The notes beneath the pieces are model-generated. The model was given only the letters and a program-made list of their open reading frames with translations. It made no database searches and had not been told where the DNA came from. The position numbers and the translations under genes are program-made. From JBELHR01 sp049606855 (GTDB lineage: Bacteria > Bacteroidota > Bacteroidia > Flavobacteriales > Flavobacteriaceae), in NCBI GenBank assembly GCA_049606855.1, contig JBMYVY010000003.1:124001-188000 (forward strand): a DNA stretch of 64,000 nt. The letters run 5' to 3'. This document shows positions 34,917-43,733 of the stretch, piece after piece. How positions within the stretch are numbered: position 1 is the stretch's first letter; each line of letters opens with the position of its first letter.

Positions 34917-35390
34917 ATGATCAACTTAATCGGTACATACGAAGCCAAATCTGACGTCAAAGGACGTGTCCTGTTGCCAGCTGCTTTTAAAAAGCAATTG
35001 GCTCCAGTTGTTGCTGAAGAATTTGTATTGAAGCGTTCCATGTTTCAGGGTTGTCTCGAGTTATATCCAATGAAGGAATGGGAGAAGGTCATGCAGCAGG
35101 TTGGTCGATTGAATCGCTTTAATAAGAAAAATAATGATTTCATCAGAAAGCTTACTTCGGGAGTTAAGGTGATAAGTGTTGATTCAAATGGACGAATCCT
35201 ATTAGCAAAAGACCTGCTTGCTTTTGCGGGGATTTCCAAGGATGTAGTGTTGTCTTCATCGATTAGCTTTATAGAGATTTGGGACAAAGAGAGGTATGAA
35301 CTTGCTGTTCAAGATGACGAAGGTGCTTTGGCGGATTTGGCTGAAGAGGTAATGGGGGATGTAAAATTTGACACAGATGGACTATCATAA
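34917..35390 (+). CDS. mraZ: Transcriptional regulator MraZ
   Basis: Ring-forming AbrB-like DNA-binding protein heading the division and cell-wall cluster; it represses its own operon in bacteria where this was tested. 157 residues with two SpoVT/AbrB-like halves: YEAKSDVKGRVLLPAAFKKQ (near 8-27) and VISVDSNGRILLAKDLLAFA (near 84-103). The ATG at 34917 (MINLIGTYE) is the family's normal N-terminus; the open frame further upstream runs through the operator and is not coding. It overlaps rsmH by 14 bases. Confidence 0.95.
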   Translation: MINLIGTYEAKSDVKGRVLLPAAFKKQLAPVVAEEFVLKRSMFQGCLELYPMKEWEKVMQQVGRLNRFNKKNNDFIRKLTSGVKVISVDSNGRILLAKDLLAFAGISKDVVLSSSISFIEIWDKERYELAVQDDEGALADLAEEVMGDVKFDTDGLS

Positions 35391-36273
35391 TGCAGTTTTA
35401 TTAAAAGAGACCGTTGATGGATTAAATATTCGGCCGGATGGTGTTTATGTGGATGTAACTTTCGGTGGTGGAGGTCATTCCATGGAAATACTAAGTCGAT
35501 TAGGTCCGGAGGGGCGACTGCTCGCATTTGATCAAGATGAAGATGCTCAAAATAATATTATTGATGACCCCAGGTTTACTTTAATTGCTCAGAATTTTAG
35601 ATATCTAGCACGTTATTTAAAGTTTTATGGATTTCCTGTTGTTGATGGTGTTCTCGGTGATTTCGGAGTCAGTTCTCATCAGTTTGATGTTGCTGATCGA
35701 GGTTTTTCAACTCGATTTGATGCGGAATTGGATATGAGAATGAATAGGTCTTCTGAGCTTTCCGCTTATACTGTGATTAATAAGTATGAGGAATCTGAAT
35801 TAGCACGGTGTTTGTTTTTTTATGGGGAATTGAGAAATGCTAATGCTTTGGCTTCAACAATTGTGAAGCGAAGACAAGAAGAAGAGATAAAAACAAGTTT
35901 TGAGCTTAAAGAAGTGTTGAGATCATTTCTACCTGCTTCGAAGGAGCATAAAATATTAGCTCAAATATTTCAAGCTATAAGAATAGAAGTAAATCAAGAA
36001 TTAGAAGTTTTAAAGGAGTTTCTTTCACAAGTTCCTCAAGTTTTGAATGAAGGAGGAAGATTGAGTGTGATTTCCTATCACTCGCTTGAGGATAGATTGG
36101 TGAAGCGGTTTATTCGAGATGGTGTTTTCGAAGGAGAGCCTGAGCGTGATTTTTTTGGAAACAAATTCGTCCCATTGAAAAAAGTAGGCAAGTTGATTAT
36201 TCCTAGTAAAGAGGAGATAAAGCTAAATAACAGGGCGAGAAGCGCTAAATTAAGAATAGCAGAAAAAATATAA
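35377..36273 (+). CDS. rsmH: 16S rRNA cytosine-N4 methyltransferase RsmH
   Basis: Methylates C1402 of 16S rRNA using S-adenosylmethionine. 298 residues. The SAM site is VDVTFGGGGHSMEIL (near 25-39), followed by FDQDEDAQ and DGVLGDFGVSSHQFD; the C-terminal SVISYHSLEDRLVKRF is characteristic. The start ATG at 35377 gives MDYHNAVLLKE; a TTG three codons earlier is possible. Usual YHxPVLL reads YHNAVLL here. The gene begins inside mraZ and is followed 1 base later by ftsL. Confidence 0.96.
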   Translation: MDYHNAVLLKETVDGLNIRPDGVYVDVTFGGGGHSMEILSRLGPEGRLLAFDQDEDAQNNIIDDPRFTLIAQNFRYLARYLKFYGFPVVDGVLGDFGVSSHQFDVADRGFSTRFDAELDMRMNRSSELSAYTVINKYEESELARCLFFYGELRNANALASTIVKRRQEEEIKTSFELKEVLRSFLPASKEHKILAQIFQAIRIEVNQELEVLKEFLSQVPQVLNEGGRLSVISYHSLEDRLVKRFIRDGVFEGEPERDFFGNKFVPLKKVGKLIIPSKEEIKLNNRARSAKLRIAEKI

Positions 36274-36274
36274 T

Positions 36275-36580
36275 ATGAGTAGGATTGGAGACATTCTTTC
36301 AGGAAGATTTCTCGTAGGTGAAAGATCTATTGGGAACTGGACGATTGTGGTTCTTTTTGTGGTTTTTGCTATGTTCTTGATTTACCGTGCTCACAAAACG
36401 GAATCCATGGTAATGGAAGTGGCAGTTTTAAAAAAGGAGCTTAAATCCTTAAGGGCGGAATATATTGAGTCTAGCGAAGACTTGATGAAAATGCGCTTAG
36501 AGTCAAGTGTTAGAGATCGTGTGAGTGAATTTGGTTTGTATCCTTCTGATGAACCTCCGTTTAAAATAAAAGTTGAATAG
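36275..36580 (+). CDS. ftsL: FtsL-like cell division protein
   Basis: 101 residues with the FtsL plan: short cytoplasmic part, one membrane helix (about 22-41, NWTIVVLFVVFAMFLIY), then a periplasmic coiled coil (VAVLKKELKSLRAEYIESSE) and a C-terminal tail. The position between rsmH and ftsI is the standard ftsL slot. FtsL works with FtsB and FtsQ to activate septal peptidoglycan synthesis. Sequence identity in this family is low, so the call rests on position and topology. Confidence 0.85.
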   Translation: MSRIGDILSGRFLVGERSIGNWTIVVLFVVFAMFLIYRAHKTESMVMEVAVLKKELKSLRAEYIESSEDLMKMRLESSVRDRVSEFGLYPSDEPPFKIKVE

Positions 36581-36582
36581 TA

Positions 36583-38562
36583 TTGAAAGTTAAAACAGGA
36601 CATATTGTAACAAGATTATACCTTCTAGTTGGAGCGGTGTTTTTTATGTTTGTGTTGGTGGGAATTCAGCTTATGAAAATTCAGTTTAAGGAGGGTGATC
36701 GTTATCGCTCAATGAGTAAGCAAACCACAATACGCAAAGATACTATTCCCGGAGATCGTGGTAATGTTTATTCTGCTGATGGGTCCCTTTTAGCTACTTC
36801 TATGTATAAGTACGAAGTTAGAATGGATGTTTATACGGTTTCCAAAAAGTTATTTAATGATCAGGTTGATGATTTAGCGGATTCCTTGGCTGCGTTTCAA
36901 GGCAGGTCTAAATCTGAGGTAAAGGCCAGGTTGTTAAAGGCAAGGCAAAATAAAAGTAGATACTTATTTATCGCTCGAAATCTCAGATATAAAGAATATA
37001 TGAGATTGAAAAGCTTTCCGATCTTCAATAAAGGAGTATACAAAGGGGGTTTTATCACTGAACAAACTGCTGTAAGGGCTCGTCCTATTGGAGGGGTAGC
37101 CGCAAGGACCGTTGGATATGATGATTACCGCGGGAGAGTGGGTATTGAAGGTGCCTTTCATGAATATTTAAGAGGAGAGAATGGGTGGCGAGTAGAGCAA
37201 AAGATAGCGAAGAGTCAATGGAAACCTGTTAATGATAGTAATGAAAAAGATCCTGTAGACGGAAGGGATGTGGTGACCACTTTGGATGTGAATATTCAAG
37301 ATATTGCGCATCATAGTTTATTGAATCAGTTGACAAAATTTGAGGCAGATCACGGTTCTGCAGTGGTTATGGAGGTTGAGACTGGGGAGATAAAAGCTAT
37401 TGTGAACCTTGAAAAGGATAATAAGGGGTCCTATTATGAAAGCCGGAATTTTGCGATTTATGAAGCTCATGAACCAGGTTCCACTTTTAAGGTGGCAAGT
37501 TTAATGGTAGGGCTTGAAGATGGTAAAATAGATACCGCTCAAGTAGTAGATACTGGTGAGGGTAAAATGAAAATTTACAATTCATGGGTTAGAGATTCTA
37601 AGCGAGGTGGATTTGGTTCGGTCTCTGCAGCTAAGGCGATTGAACTGTCTTCTAATGTTGCAATAGTAAAGCTTATTCAAGAGGGTTATGAAAATGAGCC
37701 TCAAAAGTTTGTGGAGGGTTTGGATCGATTGAATCTAAATCAAAAGACTGGAATTAAAATTAAAGGAGAAGGGACTCCTCGTTACCCAAGGACGGAAGAT
37801 AAGGATTGGAATGGTTTGAGTTTACCCTGGATGTCTTGGGGTTATGGTGTTCATATTACCCCTTTGCAAACATTGACTTTTTATAATGCTATCGCTAATG
37901 ATGGGGTGATGGTAAAGCCCAGATTGGTCAAAGAAATACGATACCAAAATAAAGTAGAAAAGGAATTCGAAATCGAAGTTATGGGCGATCGGATTGCAAG
38001 TGAAGAAACTCTCGATCAAGTAAAAGATATTCTTGAAAATGTAGTCAAACGAGGAACTGCAAAAAATATTTATAGCGAGAATTTTTCCATGGCCGGCAAA
38101 ACAGGGACTTGCCAAACGGAATATTGGACAAATAACACGCAGTATGTGTCGTCTTTTGCTGGGTTTTTTCCAGTAGAATCTCCCAAATATTCATGCATTG
38201 TGGTAGTTCATAAACCCAATAAGAGAAAAGGATATTACGGAGCCACTGTTGCTGCACCAGTCTTTAAGGAAATAGCGCAAAAAATATATACGTCTACCCC
38301 AAAAGTAGAGATGTACCACCAGGAAAATTTTGCTTTTGAGTCATTACGAGATTCTTATGAAAACGAGGATTTCGAGGCTCAAAAGCCTTTTTCCGCCATG
38401 CCTGATGTAAGAGGAATGCCTTTTATGGATGCGGTTTCACTGTTAGAGAATATGGGTCTGAATGTCCGTTATAAGGGTTCAGCGTTCGGTAAGGTGAAAC
38501 GGCAATCACTGAGAAAAGGAGCAAAAATTAAAAAAGGAGATCAAGTAACCATAACGATATAA
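36583..38562 (+). CDS. ftsI: Septal peptidoglycan transpeptidase FtsI (PBP3 type) with PASTA domain
   Basis: Crosslinks septal peptidoglycan. 659 residues: membrane anchor about 12-31, PBP dimer domain, then transpeptidase motifs SxxK at 300-303 (STFK), SSN near 355 and KTGT near 505. Residues about 607-659 (MPDVRGMPFMDAVSLLENMG onward) form one PASTA domain. The start is a TTG at 36583, 2 bases after the ftsL stop; the next Met lies inside the membrane helix, so TTG is needed. PASTA domains are frequent in Bacteroidota FtsI. Confidence 0.95.
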   Translation: MKVKTGHIVTRLYLLVGAVFFMFVLVGIQLMKIQFKEGDRYRSMSKQTTIRKDTIPGDRGNVYSADGSLLATSMYKYEVRMDVYTVSKKLFNDQVDDLADSLAAFQGRSKSEVKARLLKARQNKSRYLFIARNLRYKEYMRLKSFPIFNKGVYKGGFITEQTAVRARPIGGVAARTVGYDDYRGRVGIEGAFHEYLRGENGWRVEQKIAKSQWKPVNDSNEKDPVDGRDVVTTLDVNIQDIAHHSLLNQLTKFEADHGSAVVMEVETGEIKAIVNLEKDNKGSYYESRNFAIYEAHEPGSTFKVASLMVGLEDGKIDTAQVVDTGEGKMKIYNSWVRDSKRGGFGSVSAAKAIELSSNVAIVKLIQEGYENEPQKFVEGLDRLNLNQKTGIKIKGEGTPRYPRTEDKDWNGLSLPWMSWGYGVHITPLQTLTFYNAIANDGVMVKPRLVKEIRYQNKVEKEFEIEVMGDRIASEETLDQVKDILENVVKRGTAKNIYSENFSMAGKTGTCQTEYWTNNTQYVSSFAGFFPVESPKYSCIVVVHKPNKRKGYYGATVAAPVFKEIAQKIYTSTPKVEMYHQENFAFESLRDSYENEDFEAQKPFSAMPDVRGMPFMDAVSLLENMGLNVRYKGSAFGKVKRQSLRKGAKIKKGDQVTITI

Positions 38563-40020
38563 TTGAAACCGCTACAAGAAATATTAGATCAAGTTGAATT
38601 CCAATGTGCTTTTGGAAACCTCAATGTTGCGATCAATGAGATTCAATTCGACTCACGTAAAGTAGTTGAAGGGGATTTGTATTGTGCTCAAAAGGGGGTT
38701 CAAGTGGATGGTCATGATTTTATTGATGCTGCAATAGCTAGCGGGGCAATAGTTATTTTGTTTGAATCAAAGGAGTTTAAAGACTTTAAAGAAGGCATTG
38801 TTTATTTATATGTGAAATCCGCATCAAAGGCTTTGGCGCTAATGGCGACTAATTATTTTGGACAGCCTAGTAGCAAGCTGAAACTCATTGGGATAACTGG
38901 TACAAATGGAAAGACTACTATTGCAAGCCAACTTTTCAATTTAGCTAGAAAGCTTGGTTATAATTCCGGATTGTTATCCACAGTCAAGGTTTGTATTAAT
39001 TCAGAGAATTATCCCGCAACCCATACTACCCCAGATTCACTTCAGATCAATTATTACATGAATCAAATGGTTGAGCAAGGTGTGGACTATTGCTTTATGG
39101 AAGTTTCTTCCCATGGTATAGACCAAAACCGCGTAGAGGGATTGGATTTTGATGGTGCTGTGTTTACTAATCTAAGTCATGATCATTTAGATTATCACGA
39201 AAGCTTTAAAGGCTATCGAGATGTAAAAAAACGTTTGTTTGACGGGCTTAAAACTACCGCTTTTGCATTGACTAACATTGATGATAAGAACGGTTCTTAT
39301 ATGCTCCAGAATACAAGAGCTAGAAAGTTAACGTATGGGTTAAAAACTCTCGCTGATTTTCATTCTAGAATCATTGAGAATAATATTGACGGCCTCTATT
39401 TTCGAATAAATAAACACGAGGTTTATGCACGTATGCTTGGAGTCTTTAATGCTTATAACCTCACCGCAATTTATGGTGTTGGAATTCAAATGGGATGGTC
39501 ACAGCAAGAGGTTTTGGTAGGGCTATCGTCTTTGCAGGGTGCAGATGGTCGTTTTCAGGTATCGGTCAGCGATTCCGGAATATACACGATTGTTGATTAT
39601 GCACATACTCCAGATGCTTTGGAGAATGTTTTGGAGACTATAGGGCAATTTCAAGGCATCAACAGGGTCATTACTGTAATGGGCTGTGGAGGAGATAGAG
39701 ATCGAAGTAAAAGGCCAAAAATGGCAAATATTTCGGCAAAACTTTCCGATTATTTGATTCTGACTTCAGACAATCCAAGAACTGAAGATCCTTTCAAAAT
39801 TATTGAGGATATGGAGCAAGGGATAAAGGGAGAAAAGGATGTGATATCCATAATAGACCGGAAACAAGCAATTCGACTAGCATGTCAAATGGCAGAGGAA
39901 AAAGATTTGGTTTTGGTCGCTGGAAAGGGGCATGAGACGTATCAAGAAATTAAGGGTGTAAAGCATCATTTTGATGACCGAGAAACCATACAACAACTAC
40001 TAACTGAACTCGAGAAATAA
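38563..40020 (+). CDS. murE: UDP-MurNAc-tripeptide synthetase MurE (meso-DAP type)
   Basis: Adds the third residue of the peptidoglycan stem peptide. 485 residues. ATP loop GITGTNGKTTIASQL (near 110-124), EVSSHGIDQNRVEG, FTNLSHDHLDYH and the diagnostic LTSDNPRTEDP near 404-414; DNPR is the motif of enzymes that add meso-diaminopimelate. VAGKGHETYQ near 450 completes the family set. Start TTG at 38563 directly abuts the ftsI stop; no Met occurs for about 90 codons. It overlaps mraY by 1 base. Confidence 0.95.
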   Translation: MKPLQEILDQVEFQCAFGNLNVAINEIQFDSRKVVEGDLYCAQKGVQVDGHDFIDAAIASGAIVILFESKEFKDFKEGIVYLYVKSASKALALMATNYFGQPSSKLKLIGITGTNGKTTIASQLFNLARKLGYNSGLLSTVKVCINSENYPATHTTPDSLQINYYMNQMVEQGVDYCFMEVSSHGIDQNRVEGLDFDGAVFTNLSHDHLDYHESFKGYRDVKKRLFDGLKTTAFALTNIDDKNGSYMLQNTRARKLTYGLKTLADFHSRIIENNIDGLYFRINKHEVYARMLGVFNAYNLTAIYGVGIQMGWSQQEVLVGLSSLQGADGRFQVSVSDSGIYTIVDYAHTPDALENVLETIGQFQGINRVITVMGCGGDRDRSKRPKMANISAKLSDYLILTSDNPRTEDPFKIIEDMEQGIKGEKDVISIIDRKQAIRLACQMAEEKDLVLVAGKGHETYQEIKGVKHHFDDRETIQQLLTELEK

Positions 40021-41228
40021 TGCTTTATCAACTATTTGAATATTTAGATGAAATGTTTGGCCTAAGTGGGGCAGGGATGTTTAGGTATATCTCTTTTAGA
40101 TCTGCTTTGGCTTTTTTAACCGCGCTTTTAATTGCTACGGTTTTTGGTAAGCGAATTATTAATTATTTAAGAAAACTTCAAGTTGGAGAAACGGTTAGGG
40201 ATTTGGGTCTACAGGGTCAAAATCAGAAGGCAGGTACACCAACTATGGGAGGCTTGATTATTTTAATTGCCACCTTGATCCCGGTTTTTTTATTTAACCG
40301 TCTTGATAATATTTATATCATCATTCTTATTGTTAGTACACTTTGGATGGCTGGAATAGGGTTTTTGGATGATTATATCAAGGTTTTTAAAAAGGATAAA
40401 GAAGGATTAAAAGGGAGATTTAAAGTTATTGGGCAAGTCGGGCTTGGATTATTTGTTGGTTTGACCCTATACTTTAATGATGGTGTAACCATGAGGGAAG
40501 AGCTGCGAGAACCTATGGATATTCAGGAGGTGCAAGCTTCATTCGGTCCAGCACAAAAGTCCTTGAAAACGACCATTCCTTTTTTTAAGAATAATGAATT
40601 GGATTACGCGAAACCTGTTGAGTTTCTTGGAGATGGATGGGGCTGGATAATTTTTGTACCACTTGTAGTTTTTATAATTACTGCTGTGTCCAACGGTGCG
40701 AATTTGACTGATGGAATTGATGGGTTAGCTGCGGGTTCTTCCGCGATAATTGTTTTGGCCTTAGGGATTCTGGCTTGGGTGTCGGGAAACATGGTTTTTG
40801 CAGATTATTTGGATGTAATGTATATCCCAGAATCCGGTGAAATAACCATTTTTATTGCAGCATTTGCAGGAGCTTTGATAGGGTTCTTGTGGTACAATAC
40901 ATTTCCTGCTCAAGTTTTTATGGGGGATACAGGAAGCTTAATGATTGGTGGAATTATCGCCGTCATTGCAATTATGGTTCGTAAGGAATTGTTGATTCCA
41001 ATTTTAGCTGGAATCTTTTTAATAGAAAATTTATCGGTTGTATTACAGGTTTCCTACTTCAAATACACAAAAAAACGAACTGGTGTTGGTAAAAGGATAT
41101 TCAAGATGGCGCCCTTGCATCATCACTATCAGGTTAAAGGCTATCATGAAAGCAAAATTGTAACGCGATTTTGGATTATTGGGATCCTATTAGCGGTATT
41201 TACTATAGTAACATTAAAAATTAGATAG
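40020..41228 (+). CDS. mraY: Phospho-MurNAc-pentapeptide transferase MraY
   Basis: Integral membrane enzyme that makes lipid I on the inner leaflet. 402 residues with about ten hydrophobic segments. Motifs: GTPTMGGLI, FLDDYIKVFKKDKEGLKGRFK (near 118-138, DD pair), SNGANLTDGIDGLAAG, VFMGDTGSLMIGG and PLHHHYQ. A non-conserved insertion of about 50 residues (around 160-205, with REELREPMDIQEVQASFGP) is typical for Bacteroidota MraY. In these bacteria murF is outside the cluster, so mraY follows murE directly. Confidence 0.97.
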   Translation: MLYQLFEYLDEMFGLSGAGMFRYISFRSALAFLTALLIATVFGKRIINYLRKLQVGETVRDLGLQGQNQKAGTPTMGGLIILIATLIPVFLFNRLDNIYIIILIVSTLWMAGIGFLDDYIKVFKKDKEGLKGRFKVIGQVGLGLFVGLTLYFNDGVTMREELREPMDIQEVQASFGPAQKSLKTTIPFFKNNELDYAKPVEFLGDGWGWIIFVPLVVFIITAVSNGANLTDGIDGLAAGSSAIIVLALGILAWVSGNMVFADYLDVMYIPESGEITIFIAAFAGALIGFLWYNTFPAQVFMGDTGSLMIGGIIAVIAIMVRKELLIPILAGIFLIENLSVVLQVSYFKYTKKRTGVGKRIFKMAPLHHHYQVKGYHESKIVTRFWIIGILLAVFTIVTLKIR

Positions 41229-41229
41229 G

Positions 41230-42558
41230 TTGAAAATTGTTGTACTCGGTGGAGGAGAGAGCGGGGTTGGAGCAGCCCTAGCAGCCCAGCATTTCAAGGA
41301 TGATGTGTTCTTGTCAGATGCTGCTGCGCTTGATTCTCATTACAGAGAAAAACTGCAACAAGCTGGGATTCCATTTGAAGAAAAAGGGCATAGTTTGGAT
41401 AAAATTTACAATTGTGACTTGGTTATAAAAAGCCCTGGAATTCCCGATCATATCGATCTTATTAAGAATTATAGAGACATACCCGTAATTTCCGAAATAG
41501 AATATGCTTCAAGACATACTGATGCTCCTATAATCGGAATAACTGGATCGAATGGAAAGACAACGACGACAAGTCTACTTTATCATACCTTGAAAAAAGG
41601 AGGGCTAGATGTTGGGCTTGCAGGTAATATTGGTAAAAGTTTTGCTGAATTGGTCGCTTTTGATCCCCATGAGTATTATCTCTTGGAATTAAGTAGTTTT
41701 CAACTTGATGGAATTCAATCCTTCAAGCCACATATTGCGATGATATTGAATATTAGTCCGGATCATTTGGACCGTTACGATTATGACTTTTCGAAGTACG
41801 TTGCATCAAAATTTAGAATTTTAAAAAATCAAGGTCCTTCCGATTATTTTATATATGATTTGGAGGATCAGGCTACTATGGACTACATAGAAAATCACAA
41901 GGGCGATTTACGTTCTAAACAGTTACCATTTTCAATTAAAGAAACACACACACCGGCGTTTGCTGATCACTCCAAAATATCAATCAACATGAATCAAGAC
42001 AAATTAACTATGGAAATTCAAAAGTTAGCATTACAAGGTAAGCACAATACGAAAAATATGATGGCAGCCGCTATGGCCGCAAAAATATTGAAAGTGAGAA
42101 ACCGTGCAGTCTCAGAGAGCATGGAGGATTTCGAAGGTGTGGAGCACCGACTTGAAAAGTTTTTGAAAATAAATGGTGTTCAGTATATCAATGATTCAAA
42201 AGCTACAAATGTAAATGCAACATTTTATGCACTAGAATGTATGGATCAGCCGACAGTTTGGATTGTTGGTGGTGTTGATAAGGGTAATGATTATACTGAA
42301 TTGATTCCTTTAGTTAGAGAGAAGGTGAAGGGAATCATTTGTCTGGGATTGGATAATGCGAAAATAATCGAAGCATTTAATGGATTAGTTCCAATTATTG
42401 TAGAGACTGCAGGAGCGGAAGAGGCCAGTAAAGTCGCTTATAAGCTTGCGGAAAAAGGAGATTGTGTTTTATTATCACCTGCATGTGCGAGCTTTGATTT
42501 ATTTGATTCTTATGAAGATCGTGGAAGACAATTTAAGGCAGCAGTTAGACAACTTTAA
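41230..42558 (+). CDS. murD: UDP-MurNAc-L-alanine:D-glutamate ligase MurD
   Basis: Adds D-glutamate to UDP-MurNAc-L-Ala. 442 residues. VVLGGGESGVGAALAA (3-18), IGITGSNGKTTTTSLLYH (near 99-116), ELSSFQLDGI, LNISPDHLDRYD and YINDSKATNVNAT all match MurD. Start TTG at 41230, 1 base after the mraY stop, needed because the first in-frame Met is far inside. ftsW starts in its stop (TAATG). Confidence 0.96.
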   Translation: MKIVVLGGGESGVGAALAAQHFKDDVFLSDAAALDSHYREKLQQAGIPFEEKGHSLDKIYNCDLVIKSPGIPDHIDLIKNYRDIPVISEIEYASRHTDAPIIGITGSNGKTTTTSLLYHTLKKGGLDVGLAGNIGKSFAELVAFDPHEYYLLELSSFQLDGIQSFKPHIAMILNISPDHLDRYDYDFSKYVASKFRILKNQGPSDYFIYDLEDQATMDYIENHKGDLRSKQLPFSIKETHTPAFADHSKISINMNQDKLTMEIQKLALQGKHNTKNMMAAAMAAKILKVRNRAVSESMEDFEGVEHRLEKFLKINGVQYINDSKATNVNATFYALECMDQPTVWIVGGVDKGNDYTELIPLVREKVKGIICLGLDNAKIIEAFNGLVPIIVETAGAEEASKVAYKLAEKGDCVLLSPACASFDLFDSYEDRGRQFKAAVRQL

Positions 42559-43733
42559 TGAAATATTTGTTCAAACATATCAAAGGAGACAAAACCCTAT
42601 GGGGCTTAATTGTATTTATGTGCGTGTTGTCATTTATGCCGATATACAGCGCTTCCTCTAACCTTCAATATGTAGTAAATAATGGTACGACCATTGGGCA
42701 TTTAGTAAAACATGCCATCATGGTATTTGGTGGGATAGCAATATTGACTTATGTTCCTCGAATTCCTTATAAATGGTTTGGCAACTTATCCATGATACTA
42801 TTGGTGGTATCTGTATTCTTACTCGTTGTAACTTTGGCTCAAGGAAATACCATTGGAGGAGCAAATGCATCACGTTGGCTGAGGCTTCCTGGGATTCCAG
42901 TTTCCTTTCAAACTTCTACCTTTGCCAGTGTTTCATTGCTAATCTATGTCTCGAGGTATTTATATGAGCATCGAGATAGCATTATAGATATTAAAGAGAG
43001 TGCCCTGAGGCTTTGGTTGCCTGTTTTCTTGGTAGTAGCGTTGATATTTCCTGCAAACTTTTCTACTGCCCTATTAATTTTGATTTCAGTCACGATGTTA
43101 CTGGTTTTAGGAGGCTATCCTATGAAGTACTTAATTGGGCTTGGTGGACTGGCTTTTGTTGGGATTTCTCTATTTATTTTGACGGTCAAAGCCTTTCCAG
43201 ATTTAATGGATAACAGGGTAGATACATGGATGAGTAGGATTGAATCCTTTGTGGAGGATGATGAGGAAGAGAGTTATCAAGTGAGACAAGCTAAAATTGC
43301 AATTGCTACAGGCGGCTTAACCGGATTAGGCCCGGGTAAAAGCGTTCAAAAAAATTTCCTACCTCAAAGTTCATCAGATTTCATATTCGCAATTGTTATC
43401 GAGGAGTATGGAATGATTGGAGGGGCAGTGGTTATGTTATTTTATATCATAATGTTGCAGCGTTTTATGATAATTGCTAGAAAGGCAAATAATGAATTTG
43501 GAACCCTGCTAGTTGTTGGTCTAGGGATGCCTATTATCATACAAGCCTTGCTCAATATGATGGTTGCAACAAATTTGGTACCGGTGACGGGGCAAACTTT
43601 ACCTTTTGTGAGTAGTGGAGGAACATCGCTTTGGATGACCTGCGCGGCCCTTGGTATTATTTTAAGTGTAAGCGCTGCTACTCAGGAGCGCGAAGCGAGT
43701 GAGGAACTAGAACTATTACAAGCTGATGATTAA
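42558..43733 (+). CDS. ftsW: Septal peptidoglycan polymerase FtsW
   Basis: SEDS-family glycosyltransferase that builds septal glycan with FtsI. 391 residues, about ten membrane helices. Family motifs: GGANASRWLRLPGIPVSFQT (near 99-118), the QARQAKIAIATGG-type loop VRQAKIAIATGGLTGLGPGK, and SSDFIFAIVIEEYG near 274-287, followed by TGQTLPFVSSGGTSL. An acidic loop DDEEESYQ precedes the long periplasmic region. Ends 8 bases inside murG. Confidence 0.96.
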   Translation: MKYLFKHIKGDKTLWGLIVFMCVLSFMPIYSASSNLQYVVNNGTTIGHLVKHAIMVFGGIAILTYVPRIPYKWFGNLSMILLVVSVFLLVVTLAQGNTIGGANASRWLRLPGIPVSFQTSTFASVSLLIYVSRYLYEHRDSIIDIKESALRLWLPVFLVVALIFPANFSTALLILISVTMLLVLGGYPMKYLIGLGGLAFVGISLFILTVKAFPDLMDNRVDTWMSRIESFVEDDEEESYQVRQAKIAIATGGLTGLGPGKSVQKNFLPQSSSDFIFAIVIEEYGMIGGAVVMLFYIIMLQRFMIIARKANNEFGTLLVVGLGMPIIIQALLNMMVATNLVPVTGQTLPFVSSGGTSLWMTCAALGIILSVSAATQEREASEELELLQADD

